Source of the DNA: CAZDET01 sp964504335
Lineage (GTDB): Bacteria; Bacteroidota; Bacteroidia; Chitinophagales; Saprospiraceae
Assembly: GCA_964504335.1 (NCBI GenBank)
Contig: CAZDET010000039.1
Location: 1 to 48,253 of the forward strand
DNA length: 48,253 bases
Direction: 5' to 3'
In this document: in pieces, positions 32,321 through 42,096 of the stretch
How the letters are laid out: each line of letters begins with the position of its first letter
Position numbering within the stretch: position 1 is the first letter of the stretch
The notes under the pieces: generated by a model
Seen by the model: only the letters and a program-made list of their open reading frames with translations
What the model was told of the DNA's origin: nothing
The model's database searches: none
Program-made: the position numbers and the translations under genes

Positions 32321-35300
32321 ATGAATACCCATTCCAGACGCAGCAATCTGCGCGGATTGGTCGGTCATCTGGTGATTGATACGGAAACGCAACAGCGCGA
32401 ACTGGAACTGCTGTACCGTTCGCTGAGTGAATCAGAAATCCCCGAGACCTCCCAGTCCCTCACTCCCGGAAGCCGCTCCATCGAGCGGGCCGATTTGTTT
32501 TTCGAAGATCGCATTCCCACACAGCGACGCGAACAATTGGACCGCATTGCCGATCGGAGATCGGAAGCGGATGCCCCGCCAAAGTTCCGGTTTTACCGCC
32601 GGGAGGTATCGGTGCGCGATGCGCTCATTCCCGGCTCCGTTCCCGATTGGGCAGCAGGTGCCCGGCTCGACCGATCCGTTGGCCCATTCCGTCATCAGGA
32701 TGGGCGCCAATTCTGGTACGACTTTTTTCCTATCGACCAATTCCAGGCTCTATACATACAGGGTATCGCAGAACCCGTACTCCTCTACCAGACCGAACGC
32801 ATCCGTCTTCGCCCCACCATTCCCGAACGGCCCGTACTTGGCCGGAGAAATACGGTGATTCCTTTGCGTAGTGGCAGCATCTGGATCATGAGCCGGTTCC
32901 TAGCTCCCAACGCGCCGACTGGTAAATACACTGGATTGCGAATCAACGGCGGGTCCATCAATCTGAGCACAACGCCCTCGTCCATTTCCGGCCAACAGAC
33001 GGTGGGCGTGAATACCATCATATCCCTTAGTCTGGAATTGCAGCAAGCAGAAGTGACGGATGCGCAGCCCGCAAGTGCCTACGGCCAGGATGCCCGCGAC
33101 CTAAGATTGTCACTCCCCAGGCGTCTAGCCTTCCGGTTTTCGGCACAGGGTCGATCCATTGAGCGGGTAGGTGACATGACCTGCCAGCTATATGGCCAAT
33201 CCCATTACTTCGAGTGGCTCGAAGACCAACAAGTGACCTACGACCCCACCCTGCAGCACATCGTTTTTCCTTTCCGCAGCGGACAGGATGAGATGATGAT
33301 TAGCCAGGTTTCCTCTCCTTTTAATCAAGTGTCCGGAACCGCAGGCATCGAGCGAAGTGCCTGGTTGTTGACAGTGGCCTCCATCGACATCAATCAGCCG
33401 ACGGCCGCCGATGGAAACGGCACCTTACTTCTACAGACTGCAGCCGGCATCAATGCCCGCTGGACTGGCTTGCAGGGCAGCGGGCTGGCCTTGCCCACTA
33501 CCCAGTTTCTGTTGCAACCGGGGCAAATATCCATTGCGGCCTTTCAGGCGGTGGGCCAGCAATCGCACCACGAGCTGGCAATGTGGAAAGATGCCATCAA
33601 TCCGTTCGGCACTACCATCGATCTTCGGTTTTCGGGTCCGATCCTGTATTTATATAGCACGGCGGCTTCCGGTAATGAGTTGCTTATCGCTCAGGCCAAC
33701 GCCGATCTGGGTATCGATCGCCCGGTACAAGTAAACGGGCATCCACCGGCCATTCGCACCCTCGATTCCTTGTTTATCATGGCCGTAAGCGATGCTTTCC
33801 GACTATTTTACCTGCTCGACGAAAACCTGATTCAGGACGATGCCGCCATCAACAACGAAGATCCTGTCATTCCGGATCGCATGGCCCTCGCACTGCACAA
33901 CGCACTCTTCAAAGTGCAACAACCCAATGCCTGCCTGATCTTCGCTTCTCTTTCGGAGGATCAGCGGCGATTGGACGCAGGATTACTCTGGCTGACGTTT
34001 GGCCTATTGGCCTACATTCCTACACTGCCCGACCCATACGCCGCCCGGCTCGGGCGCTTTCGGGATCAACTCCGCCGGCGGGATGCTACCACCGGTGCCG
34101 GTCTCGCTCCTACGACCAACCTCGTCTGCCGCGTATTCTGGGAGCCCCCTACCGAAGCAGAGGCAGACAACGCCGTGACCGTCAGCTTCCACTTTGCGCC
34201 TCTGACCGATTCCTTCGTAGGTATTCCCGTAGATCCCGCCGAGGTATCCAGCGAAGTCCAGCAGCCCTCAGGCCGTGTAGAGATTCGCAAGACCGCATCC
34301 CCCCTGGATATTCTTTTTCGGAAGCATCCGACCTTACAAGCCACCACTGCGGTGGCGGAACGAGCGGTCGTCAGCGAAAAACCGTTACCGCAATACGAAG
34401 GGATTTGGCGCGAGCGAACGGACCGTTACCGGCAGCATGATTTTGCGTTGCTGGACGTCAGTTCTAACGCCGACCAATTTGGGGTCAGTTTTCAGGTGCT
34501 CAGCCCTTCTGAGGCCCGCTTAATGGGAGCATCCATTCTACAGCCTGCGGCCTTCCCCTTCCAGGTGGAAGGTATGGACGTAATTGGCCGCGGTCGCGAC
34601 GTCCGCACCTTCACGGTACCACCGCTCGCCTGGGAACCCCTGCTCAACATTACCCCGCCTCAGGTTGCGGGCGACCCGCCCTTTGGCTACAATTTCTATC
34701 CAAACGATGGCGGGCCCCTCCAAATCATCAATGCGGGAGAGGATACGGTCGCCATCGCTCCACTGCCGCAGCTCGGCTACCTGCTGCAACATTTCAGAGA
34801 TGATACCCCCGGATTCCGGGCGCTTTCCTTTTCTCCGTTGCCCTTCGGCCTCCAGTCGATGGCGTTGCTGAAGAATACGTACGAAGAAGGAAATAGTACC
34901 CGACGCGGAAGCGAACTAACGCTCAATACCGAGGAGTTTGGATCTGACCTACGCGGAAGCCTCCAATTGCGCATCGATGCCGGAGCCTCTTCCGTCGAGG
35001 GAGAAGGTGATCTTTTCCGCGGACGAACCATTCAACTCAATAACATTCAGGATGTATTCGGAAACGATACCGGCGACAGCACACTGGGCCGGGACGTGAC
35101 GGAGATTTTTAATGGAGAGTTCTTTCCCGAACCAGGTCCCTTCCTGCTCCAGCGGGGTGTACCGGTCGAACGAATGGACGTGAGTGGCTACGGGGCGAGC
35201 ATGTTTAGCAACTGGCTCAACCCAGATGCGGCCTTTGCCGAAACAAGCCAGGCTAAGTTCAACGTGCTGGTGGGACGCACCAACCACGAGGTCATTCAGG

Positions 35301-37588
35301 TAGTGAGCATGGTCTATCCCTGGGGGATCAAGGTCGTGCGCACCATTACCATCTTCCGAGTCGGCAGCGGTTATGGCTACCGCCACGATAGCGGCTGGCG
35401 TGCCGAAAGTGCCGGACAATTCGATTTTCGCTTCTTCGTGAACGTCCTGGTGAATAGTCAAAAAGTCAAGCAGGAAGAACCGACACCTTTCGAAATTCAT
35501 CCGGGCATTATCAAAGGCCTGTACAATGTAGAAAATATCGTACCCGCCAAGGATGTCGATACCGCGGAGGGCATCATGATCGCACCGATGATCGTCGATG
35601 TGAATAAGAACTACGTCCCTAATCCGGACCCCAACAACCAGCTCGCTTACAAACTACAGCCGCTCTACCTCGACGCCGATGTAGAAGTGGAGCATCCCAC
35701 CAATGGAGCCGTCGAGAAGGCAATCGATGGGAAAATTCGGCTAGTGGTGCCTTCCAAGCGCATTCTGGGTTACGTGCAGATTGCCCCCATTGGGATGCCA
35801 CTCACCGCCGACGGCCTGCAAAAATTAGTGCAGGAACAACTTGGCTCCATCGGAGGGCCCATGAGCTGCGAGGTCGATTTGGCCCAGAGCAAACAGCGCA
35901 TGCGCCTCACCCGCTTCGACTTCAACAACTCCTTCGCCGCCAACGGCAGTTCGCCGGTATTTGTGGTGGCCGGCCGCGGTAGCGTGCTGCTTCCCAAAGA
36001 TGGCTCCTGGTCGATGGTAAAGCACGAACGCAGCACCGGTGCGGTAAGCCCCGTGCCCGCAGATTTGAGCCTGCCCGTTATCCGGGAGGGCTTCCTGCAA
36101 AAAGACGGAAAAGGGCAAAAGCTGAGCAGCCCGGTTGGGCAGAATCTGTTGCGCGTAGCCAACCCCACGGAACTATTGCGGCAACCTGCCGACGGCACGA
36201 TCAATTACGGCTTCTTACAATCGACCGACACGCAAAAAGCATTATTACTTAATCCTTCTTTCGAACAGGGAAGACAAAATTTATTCAGCAAGACACCACC
36301 CTTATTTGCAGATGCCTTCCGCATTTGCAATTCAAAATCCGTATTTCCGAATATCGGAACAGGCGACATTCCGCTCGGCGATATTCAGTCCGGCGACGCC
36401 ATTTCCCTCATCACCAAAGCCAATCAGTTTGCCAAAGGCAACCTGCAAGACCTCGGGCAGGACGTCTGGAATTTGATGGAACTCGACGACGTCATCGATG
36501 GCGTCCAGGAACAGGCCATGAAGCTGCTGCGCCAGGAATTACCCTTCGACCTACCGACCGAATTTGACCTCATCAACCTCGGAGACGGCAATTTCCGGAT
36601 TTACCTGAAATACGAAGGTAAAGACGGCAAGGGCAACCTAGACTTCGACATTAACTCGAAACTTTCAGATATTGGCGACCAGGTAGCAGAGACCTGGAAA
36701 AGTAAAATGTCGAGCATTAGTATTGTGGTCGATTTAGCAGGCATCGATGCCCTGATGACCATCCGCGGTGATTGGAGTGCCAATAAGGGGAGCCAGGCTT
36801 CCTATCCGAAGCCCGATATTCAGTTTGCGCCGGAGTTGCAGCCGGTCATCGATATCCTGCAAATTCTGCAGAGTCTGCAAGACGGCAACTACGGCGATGC
36901 CGTCAGCAAGGGCCTGAAGCTGGCTATGAGCAATAAGGCCGGTAGCTGGGAATACAAATTTGAAGCTTCAAAAGAAATACCGGTACTGCGCTTCCCCATC
37001 CCCGATTCGGTCTACAACAGTCCGCAAACACCCTTTAAGCTGGAATGCGGCCTTACCTTGGGAGCCTACTTCAACGCGGCTGTCAAGGTCACTACCGACG
37101 CCAAGGAGCTACTGCCCAGTGCGGGAGGCCTGCTCGGCTTTTACGGCCGCCTGTCGGTCATGTGTGTCTCGGTGGGTGGTGCAACCGTCTACGCGCTGGG
37201 GCAACTCAACCTCGATGTAGCCGCCGACACCAAGATCGGGCCCTCGCTAAAAATGGCCTTTGGTTTCGGAGCGCAGATTGTGGTCGGCTTGCCGGTGGCG
37301 GGCAACGTCAGTGTGCTTTTCATGGTCGGCACGGAACTATTTGCTGCGGCGGGAATCGTCGAGATCACAGCTATCCTGCTCTTCGAAGGCCACGCCGAGA
37401 TCCTGGGCGGACTGGTTTCCATTACCATCCGCATCGAAGCACGGGGCACCATTTCGCGCAAGCAGATCGGCGGCGAATCCCGTACGGATATGATTGCCCA
37501 GGTCACCTTCGGATTGGATATCAGCATCTTCCTAGTTATCAATATCAGTTTCACCACCTCCTGGTCGGAACAGCGGCGAGTCGCCTAA
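32321..37588 (+). CDS. Giant protein A (1755 aa), no recognised domain
   Basis: A 1755-residue protein of about 195 kDa with no signal peptide or transmembrane anchor at the N-terminus. It begins with a charged helical segment (residues 1-80). Long beta-rich regions follow, with one mainly helical block at about 519-590 (MALALHNALFKVQ, LLWLTFGLLAYIPTLPDPYAARL). About 1000-1030 is a well-ordered aromatic segment (YPWGIKVVRTITIFRVGSGY). About 1370-1415 is helical. Residues 1570-1755 form a glycine-rich stretch of alternating hydrophobic strands (LGAYFNAAVKVTT, GFGAQIVVGLPVAGNVSVLF), which could be a beta-barrel-like or membrane-inserting region. I recognise no family. Twelve bases separate it from the next giant gene, so they are one transcription unit. 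Base composition matches the core, not the low-GC operon downstream. Confidence 0.85.
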   Translation: MNTHSRRSNLRGLVGHLVIDTETQQRELELLYRSLSESEIPETSQSLTPGSRSIERADLFFEDRIPTQRREQLDRIADRRSEADAPPKFRFYRREVSVRDALIPGSVPDWAAGARLDRSVGPFRHQDGRQFWYDFFPIDQFQALYIQGIAEPVLLYQTERIRLRPTIPERPVLGRRNTVIPLRSGSIWIMSRFLAPNAPTGKYTGLRINGGSINLSTTPSSISGQQTVGVNTIISLSLELQQAEVTDAQPASAYGQDARDLRLSLPRRLAFRFSAQGRSIERVGDMTCQLYGQSHYFEWLEDQQVTYDPTLQHIVFPFRSGQDEMMISQVSSPFNQVSGTAGIERSAWLLTVASIDINQPTAADGNGTLLLQTAAGINARWTGLQGSGLALPTTQFLLQPGQISIAAFQAVGQQSHHELAMWKDAINPFGTTIDLRFSGPILYLYSTAASGNELLIAQANADLGIDRPVQVNGHPPAIRTLDSLFIMAVSDAFRLFYLLDENLIQDDAAINNEDPVIPDRMALALHNALFKVQQPNACLIFASLSEDQRRLDAGLLWLTFGLLAYIPTLPDPYAARLGRFRDQLRRRDATTGAGLAPTTNLVCRVFWEPPTEAEADNAVTVSFHFAPLTDSFVGIPVDPAEVSSEVQQPSGRVEIRKTASPLDILFRKHPTLQATTAVAERAVVSEKPLPQYEGIWRERTDRYRQHDFALLDVSSNADQFGVSFQVLSPSEARLMGASILQPAAFPFQVEGMDVIGRGRDVRTFTVPPLAWEPLLNITPPQVAGDPPFGYNFYPNDGGPLQIINAGEDTVAIAPLPQLGYLLQHFRDDTPGFRALSFSPLPFGLQSMALLKNTYEEGNSTRRGSELTLNTEEFGSDLRGSLQLRIDAGASSVEGEGDLFRGRTIQLNNIQDVFGNDTGDSTLGRDVTEIFNGEFFPEPGPFLLQRGVPVERMDVSGYGASMFSNWLNPDAAFAETSQAKFNVLVGRTNHEVIQVVSMVYPWGIKVVRTITIFRVGSGYGYRHDSGWRAESAGQFDFRFFVNVLVNSQKVKQEEPTPFEIHPGIIKGLYNVENIVPAKDVDTAEGIMIAPMIVDVNKNYVPNPDPNNQLAYKLQPLYLDADVEVEHPTNGAVEKAIDGKIRLVVPSKRILGYVQIAPIGMPLTADGLQKLVQEQLGSIGGPMSCEVDLAQSKQRMRLTRFDFNNSFAANGSSPVFVVAGRGSVLLPKDGSWSMVKHERSTGAVSPVPADLSLPVIREGFLQKDGKGQKLSSPVGQNLLRVANPTELLRQPADGTINYGFLQSTDTQKALLLNPSFEQGRQNLFSKTPPLFADAFRICNSKSVFPNIGTGDIPLGDIQSGDAISLITKANQFAKGNLQDLGQDVWNLMELDDVIDGVQEQAMKLLRQELPFDLPTEFDLINLGDGNFRIYLKYEGKDGKGNLDFDINSKLSDIGDQVAETWKSKMSSISIVVDLAGIDALMTIRGDWSANKGSQASYPKPDIQFAPELQPVIDILQILQSLQDGNYGDAVSKGLKLAMSNKAGSWEYKFEASKEIPVLRFPIPDSVYNSPQTPFKLECGLTLGAYFNAAVKVTTDAKELLPSAGGLLGFYGRLSVMCVSVGGATVYALGQLNLDVAADTKIGPSLKMAFGFGAQIVVGLPVAGNVSVLFMVGTELFAAAGIVEITAILLFEGHAEILGGLVSITIRIEARGTISRKQIGGESRTDMIAQVTFGLDISIFLVINISFTTSWSEQRRVA

Positions 37589-37600
37589 AACGGAACAACC

Positions 37601-40600
37601 ATGCACGATTATCAACGATTTTCCATACTTCCTTTTCCGCAGGAGTTCGACGGCAACAACCAGCTCCGCCTGCGCATCGTCGTATTGCCTCGCGACCAAA
37701 ATCCGCTGAATCCGGCAATCGTACCGCAATTGGTTCCGGGGCCCACCCCCGCACCGGCGTTTGCCGATGCGAATTTCTCTTTTACCGCCAATGTATTTAC
37801 CAGCCTCGCCGGTTATCCAACCAACACGCCGGACGAACCCAATATACTCCTCACTACCAATGCTCCCGGAAATAAGCGGGAGTTGTTGGAAGCTATGGGA
37901 AATCATTTGCAGATTACCAACGGGGGCACCACCTTCGACAACACCAATATCAATCTGCAGGGACTCGAACAGCCGGAAGCCGCCCAGCCAGTGGAGCGCA
38001 CTGTGCGCAAACACCTGCCAAAAAGCTACTGCCAGTCGTTCAATTTTACCGGGCCTCGCACGAAGAATGCCACCACAGACGACTCCTACGCCTGTGCGCT
38101 CCGCGATGCCGAGTACGTACCCACCTTTCAGCGGGACCCGGACGCGGTCAGTTGGGGAAAGGTCTTTGCCCACTTACTGCGGCATCCCATTATGGCCCAG
38201 CGGGCCGGTTTCGTCTACGAAACCACGCTGACCGTCCAGCCCAATTACTTTCCCAATGGCGGCTGGCTGTTTATCGATTTGGCCAGCACCAGCGATTTCT
38301 TCGCGGAACAACAGGTTGAACCCAACTTTATCAAACGCTACGCGGCGCGCATTCCCGCACTGGAGCCGGGGCAATCCAGGCAGGTATTTGCGCCCCTTCT
38401 GTTTCCGGTGACGAATACCCCCGACGGTAACTACGATCAGCTCTTCCAGGAAGCCGCGGAATATGACGACGGGTTCGCCAAGATCGTCCACTGCCAGCAA
38501 CCACCCAACCGCAACCTGCTCCGCGAAGACAACGACGGCGACCACCCGACTAAAGATCTCGGTATCCGCCTGGGATGGGACGACGAGCAAATCCTGATCT
38601 GGTATATGCGTCAACTCAGCCAGGATGCCTCAACTACTACCGGCGACCGAATTGACGCTCCCATGGGTGTATTCGGCTACCACATCGACGTACGACAAAC
38701 GGCCAACCCTCCCAATGCCTGGAATTCCCTCAATTGGGTAGATAGCCGAATGGACCTCAATTTGCGGCGAAATCCTTCGGATGGCGACCAACAAAATGTA
38801 ATTCAATTAGGCGGTTTTAATGGTGAGTTACCCTTCGAGGTCTATCCCTCCCAACTAGATGGACGAACAGACCAAGCCTTTTGGCTCCCGATGTACTTCG
38901 CCAACTGGACCGGCCACAGCATGGTGCTTTCCGATCCTGATGCCATTGCCATTTATCAAAACGCCAATGAAAACCTGGAGGCCGATCCCGAGCGCGACGT
39001 ACTCGACGAGAACAATATGCAGGTGCTCGATAGCAACGGCCATCCCGCCCGAACCGGCACCGGAGTAGTCGACGGAGGCGTACAGGATCAATTGAATCAA
39101 CTGTATGCGAGTGGCCCGATCAACGCCCCGTTGCGCTACGGCGAAAACTACCAATTTCGGATTCGCATGCGCGACATAAGCGGGGGTGGCCCGGCAATCG
39201 ATCGCGGTCCGATCAATACAACCGGCTCGGATACCACTACCTGCCGGTTCAAGCGCTACTTGTCGCCCGCCCAACCCCGAATCGATGAATTTCTGCCAAC
39301 GGGCAATGACGATAATCCGCTCATTAATACCGATGAGCTAAGCGCTCCCACCCTACTGAACATTCGCCGACCGCTACTTGGCTATCCGGCCGTAGTGTAT
39401 ACCGGCAAGTACGCTGATCCCATTCAGCGCCTGATCACCCGGTCAACGGCAAGTATTGATTTAAACGGCGATCCCGCCGACCGCACCGGCCTAGGTATTG
39501 CCGACCCCGACGTCAATCGCCTCGAAATTGCCGTCGAAATTGAGAGCCTACGGCTTGATAAAGTGGATAGCCTGAACGGCAAGGAGGATTACGTGCATTT
39601 ATACACCACCTACCGGAGCTTTCCGATTATCAACACAGATAATGATTACGAACTGCCCGTAAGTATTCCCATCATCTACCGGGATGTGCCCGTATTGCAC
39701 ACGGGAGCAACCGTAGATATCGTGCAAGATTTGCAGCTACCCGGTCCGATTGATTCCTTATCCGAACTCTATCTCCCTTCCGGACGGACCATTCGGCTAA
39801 CCATTCGGGCAGTAGCCGAGCCCAAAACCGTGGACGAACACTACTACGGCTTCTTACATCCGGAGAATAAGCGCCTCGACAACCGCTATGGGGAAACCTT
39901 CCAGATGCGCGTCTACCAACCCTCAGCCGACGAGACCAACCTGTTTGTCCAAACTGCCGGCGTGCCGGAACTCCAGGGCATCTATTTCCAATCGGACGCC
40001 GCCAACAATTCCGACGGACGCGTAGAGACCTTCCTCTTTGGCGAACGACTCCCCAGCCGCATCAGCAATATTCAGCAGTTGGCCGATCAATTGGAGCTGG
40101 AAGCTACCGGATTGACCCTGGCAGCCCCCAAGGGAGAACGAGTGGTATTTGGCTGTTCGAGCCGCATCCGGCATACCCTGTCGCCGGATCACTCCTCCCT
40201 CACCTTCGCTTCTAAGGGCGATTTGGCCGAACACTGGCTCTGTTGCATAAGCCTAACCATCAACCGCGATTGGATGTGGGATGCACTGCGGGATCGCAGC
40301 TTGCTAATTCGGCGCGTGAAGCATTTTACGGCGGACGCTCCCCTCGAATCCGAAGTGGAGGGTGATGTGGTAGGGGATATTGAATTGTACCGGACGGCCT
40401 CGTTCGAATCGCTGCACCAGCCGGAGCGTGATTACACCCGCATTGTGTTCATCGATGCTGTCGAGCCCAAGCCGGATGACCCCGGCAATCAGAGCTTTCC
40501 GGATACGATCGAGGTTAGTTATCAAATCGACCCGCGGTTCAAGCCCGATCACGCTACTCAGCAAGACCCGGCACCCAACTTCCCCCTCACGCTCCCCATT

Positions 40601-41905
40601 ACCACACCTCCGGCGCAGGTGCCCAAACTCGTTTCGGCGGGCTATGCCCTGTCGCCCTACGTACGCAATGAGCAGTATTCAGCAACGGAAGTGCGGGAAC
40701 GCTTCCTCTGGCTGGAATTCGACGAGCCGATAACCGATCCACAGGATACGCTTTTTGCCCGCGTGCTGGCGCTAGCCCCCGATCAACTAATCAGCAATAA
40801 CAACCCGAGCCTGCTGGCCGCCCCCAAAGAACCGGACCTGCCAATCGATCCGGAATTTATGCGGGTAATCACCGCCGGATCGACCAACAACCTGGCAGGG
40901 CTTAATGCCATGCAGCCCATGCAAAAAAGCACCAGCAGCGACCGGCACTACCTCCTACCGCTTCCTCCCGGGCTACACGCCGATAGCGATGAACTCTTCG
41001 GCTTTTTTACCTACGAATTCCGCATCGGCCACTACCAGAAGCCAAATAGCGAAGACTTTGTCTACACCACCGCTCAGGGCCGCTTCGGCCGCCGGTTGCG
41101 CGTGTATGGCGTACAACATCCTGCCCCAACGCTCACCTGCATGCCCAACCGCGACGAGGTGAAACTCTGGGTAACGGCCCCCTACGCCGTGGCCGTCCAC
41201 GATGGCAAAAACGTAACCGCCGATCCGCCCCGCACCGAATTGTGGGCCCTGCTCTACGCCCAGGTGAACCAAGCCGACCGCCTCGATCACCGCAACATCC
41301 TGTTGGACGATCGACCGCTCGACTGGCGCATCACCGCCGAACCCGAACGCGACGTAGACCCGCGCCGCCGCTACCGGGAGGATCAACTCCAGGTGCTACA
41401 GGCCATTGCCCAACAACCCACAAATCCGCTCATAAGCGTCAATACCAACGCCAAGCTGCAGGTGATGAAGCTGGTCGATTTCAGCAACCAGAACAAGGAC
41501 CGCACCAAATACGGCACCGCTATCTGGACCAACGAAGAAGTGGCCCAATTGCTGGAGTTGTATTGCCTGCCACCCAACTCCTCGCTCAGCGTGGTAGTAG
41601 TGGAAACCTACGGCCATACCACGAATATATACGACCACGTGACCGACCTGGAACGCCGCACCGACGTTGGAACGGCAACTGCCACCTTCGTCCCAAATGA
41701 TCGGCGCCCACAATTTACGGCCGACCTAGACCGGCGCCGGCAATTCACGGCTGAGGTAGACCGGCAGCGGGATACGGCGATCAGCTCGGCCAGAGCAGTC
41801 GTAGTTCAACGCGCCAGCCCGGTCGACGAAGCACTGGGCCACTACCGCATCCTGCGCACTTCGCCATTGACGGAGGTGCCGGACATCTGCTGTGATAATT
41901 GTTGA
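37601..41905 (+). CDS. Giant protein B (1434 aa), no recognised domain
   Basis: A 1434-residue protein of about 160 kDa, without signal peptide or membrane helix, encoded 12 bp after giant protein A. The N-terminus (DYQRFSILPFPQEFDGNNQL, then LRLRIVVLPRDQNPLNP) is the kind of strongly patterned strand-rich opening expected of a conserved domain. Landmarks are WGKVFAHLLRHPIMAQRAGFVYETTL (about residues 187-212), GGWLFIDLAS, then many beta segments, a helical part near residues 1250-1320 and a basic, repetitive tail with RRPQFTADLDRRRQFTAEVD. It ends in the cysteine cluster CCDNC. I recognise no family. It probably forms a complex with protein A. Translation ends 55 bp before a tRNA-Leu gene. 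Confidence 0.85.
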   Translation: MHDYQRFSILPFPQEFDGNNQLRLRIVVLPRDQNPLNPAIVPQLVPGPTPAPAFADANFSFTANVFTSLAGYPTNTPDEPNILLTTNAPGNKRELLEAMGNHLQITNGGTTFDNTNINLQGLEQPEAAQPVERTVRKHLPKSYCQSFNFTGPRTKNATTDDSYACALRDAEYVPTFQRDPDAVSWGKVFAHLLRHPIMAQRAGFVYETTLTVQPNYFPNGGWLFIDLASTSDFFAEQQVEPNFIKRYAARIPALEPGQSRQVFAPLLFPVTNTPDGNYDQLFQEAAEYDDGFAKIVHCQQPPNRNLLREDNDGDHPTKDLGIRLGWDDEQILIWYMRQLSQDASTTTGDRIDAPMGVFGYHIDVRQTANPPNAWNSLNWVDSRMDLNLRRNPSDGDQQNVIQLGGFNGELPFEVYPSQLDGRTDQAFWLPMYFANWTGHSMVLSDPDAIAIYQNANENLEADPERDVLDENNMQVLDSNGHPARTGTGVVDGGVQDQLNQLYASGPINAPLRYGENYQFRIRMRDISGGGPAIDRGPINTTGSDTTTCRFKRYLSPAQPRIDEFLPTGNDDNPLINTDELSAPTLLNIRRPLLGYPAVVYTGKYADPIQRLITRSTASIDLNGDPADRTGLGIADPDVNRLEIAVEIESLRLDKVDSLNGKEDYVHLYTTYRSFPIINTDNDYELPVSIPIIYRDVPVLHTGATVDIVQDLQLPGPIDSLSELYLPSGRTIRLTIRAVAEPKTVDEHYYGFLHPENKRLDNRYGETFQMRVYQPSADETNLFVQTAGVPELQGIYFQSDAANNSDGRVETFLFGERLPSRISNIQQLADQLELEATGLTLAAPKGERVVFGCSSRIRHTLSPDHSSLTFASKGDLAEHWLCCISLTINRDWMWDALRDRSLLIRRVKHFTADAPLESEVEGDVVGDIELYRTASFESLHQPERDYTRIVFIDAVEPKPDDPGNQSFPDTIEVSYQIDPRFKPDHATQQDPAPNFPLTLPITTPPAQVPKLVSAGYALSPYVRNEQYSATEVRERFLWLEFDEPITDPQDTLFARVLALAPDQLISNNNPSLLAAPKEPDLPIDPEFMRVITAGSTNNLAGLNAMQPMQKSTSSDRHYLLPLPPGLHADSDELFGFFTYEFRIGHYQKPNSEDFVYTTAQGRFGRRLRVYGVQHPAPTLTCMPNRDEVKLWVTAPYAVAVHDGKNVTADPPRTELWALLYAQVNQADRLDHRNILLDDRPLDWRITAEPERDVDPRRRYREDQLQVLQAIAQQPTNPLISVNTNAKLQVMKLVDFSNQNKDRTKYGTAIWTNEEVAQLLELYCLPPNSSLSVVVVETYGHTTNIYDHVTDLERRTDVGTATATFVPNDRRPQFTADLDRRRQFTAEVDRQRDTAISSARAVVVQRASPVDEALGHYRILRTSPLTEVPDICCDNC

Positions 41906-41941
41906 TGCGGAACGGAACTTTAGCGATTGTCCAAACTTTTC

Positions 41942-41949
41942 TATCTTTG
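41942..41949 (+). promoter_or_regulatory. -7 promoter box of tRNA-Leu
   Basis: TATCTTTG, an exact TAnnTTTG match, ends 11 bp before the first base of the tRNA, which fits a short leader. No clear -33 element at the standard spacing is seen. Confidence 0.65.
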
Positions 41950-41960
41950 CGCCTCAATAA

Positions 41961-42045
41961 GCCCGGATGGCGGAATTGGTAGACGCGCTGGACTTAAAAT
42001 CCAGTTTCCAGTTTGGAAGTACGGGTTCAAGTCCCGTTCCGGGTA
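41961..42045 (+). tRNA. tRNA-Leu (anticodon TAA)
   Basis: An 85-base class II tRNA. The acceptor stem pairs GCCCGGA (41961-41967) with TCCGGGT (42038-42044) and the discriminator base is A42045. The anticodon stem CTGGA/TCCAG (41988-41992 and 42000-42004) holds the loop CTTAAAA with anticodon TAA at 41995-41997, reading UUA (and UUG by wobble). A long variable arm is present, and the T-arm ACGGG-TTCAAGT-CCCGT is at 42021-42037. CCA is not encoded. It has its own promoter box and terminator, and it marks the boundary to the low-GC operon. Confidence 0.96.
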
Positions 42046-42049
42046 CAGT

Positions 42050-42085
42050 AAACGCCTCTTGTGCAAGTGCATAGGAGGCGTTTTT
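42050..42085 (+). terminator. Terminator of tRNA-Leu
   Basis: AAACGCCTC (42050-42058) pairs with GAGGCGTTT (42075-42083) and is followed by TT (TTTTT overall from 42081). It lies five bases after the tRNA. It could also act, more weakly, on the opposing DUF5916 gene, which ends at 42097. Confidence 0.85.
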
Positions 42086-42096
42086 AATTGCGGTAT

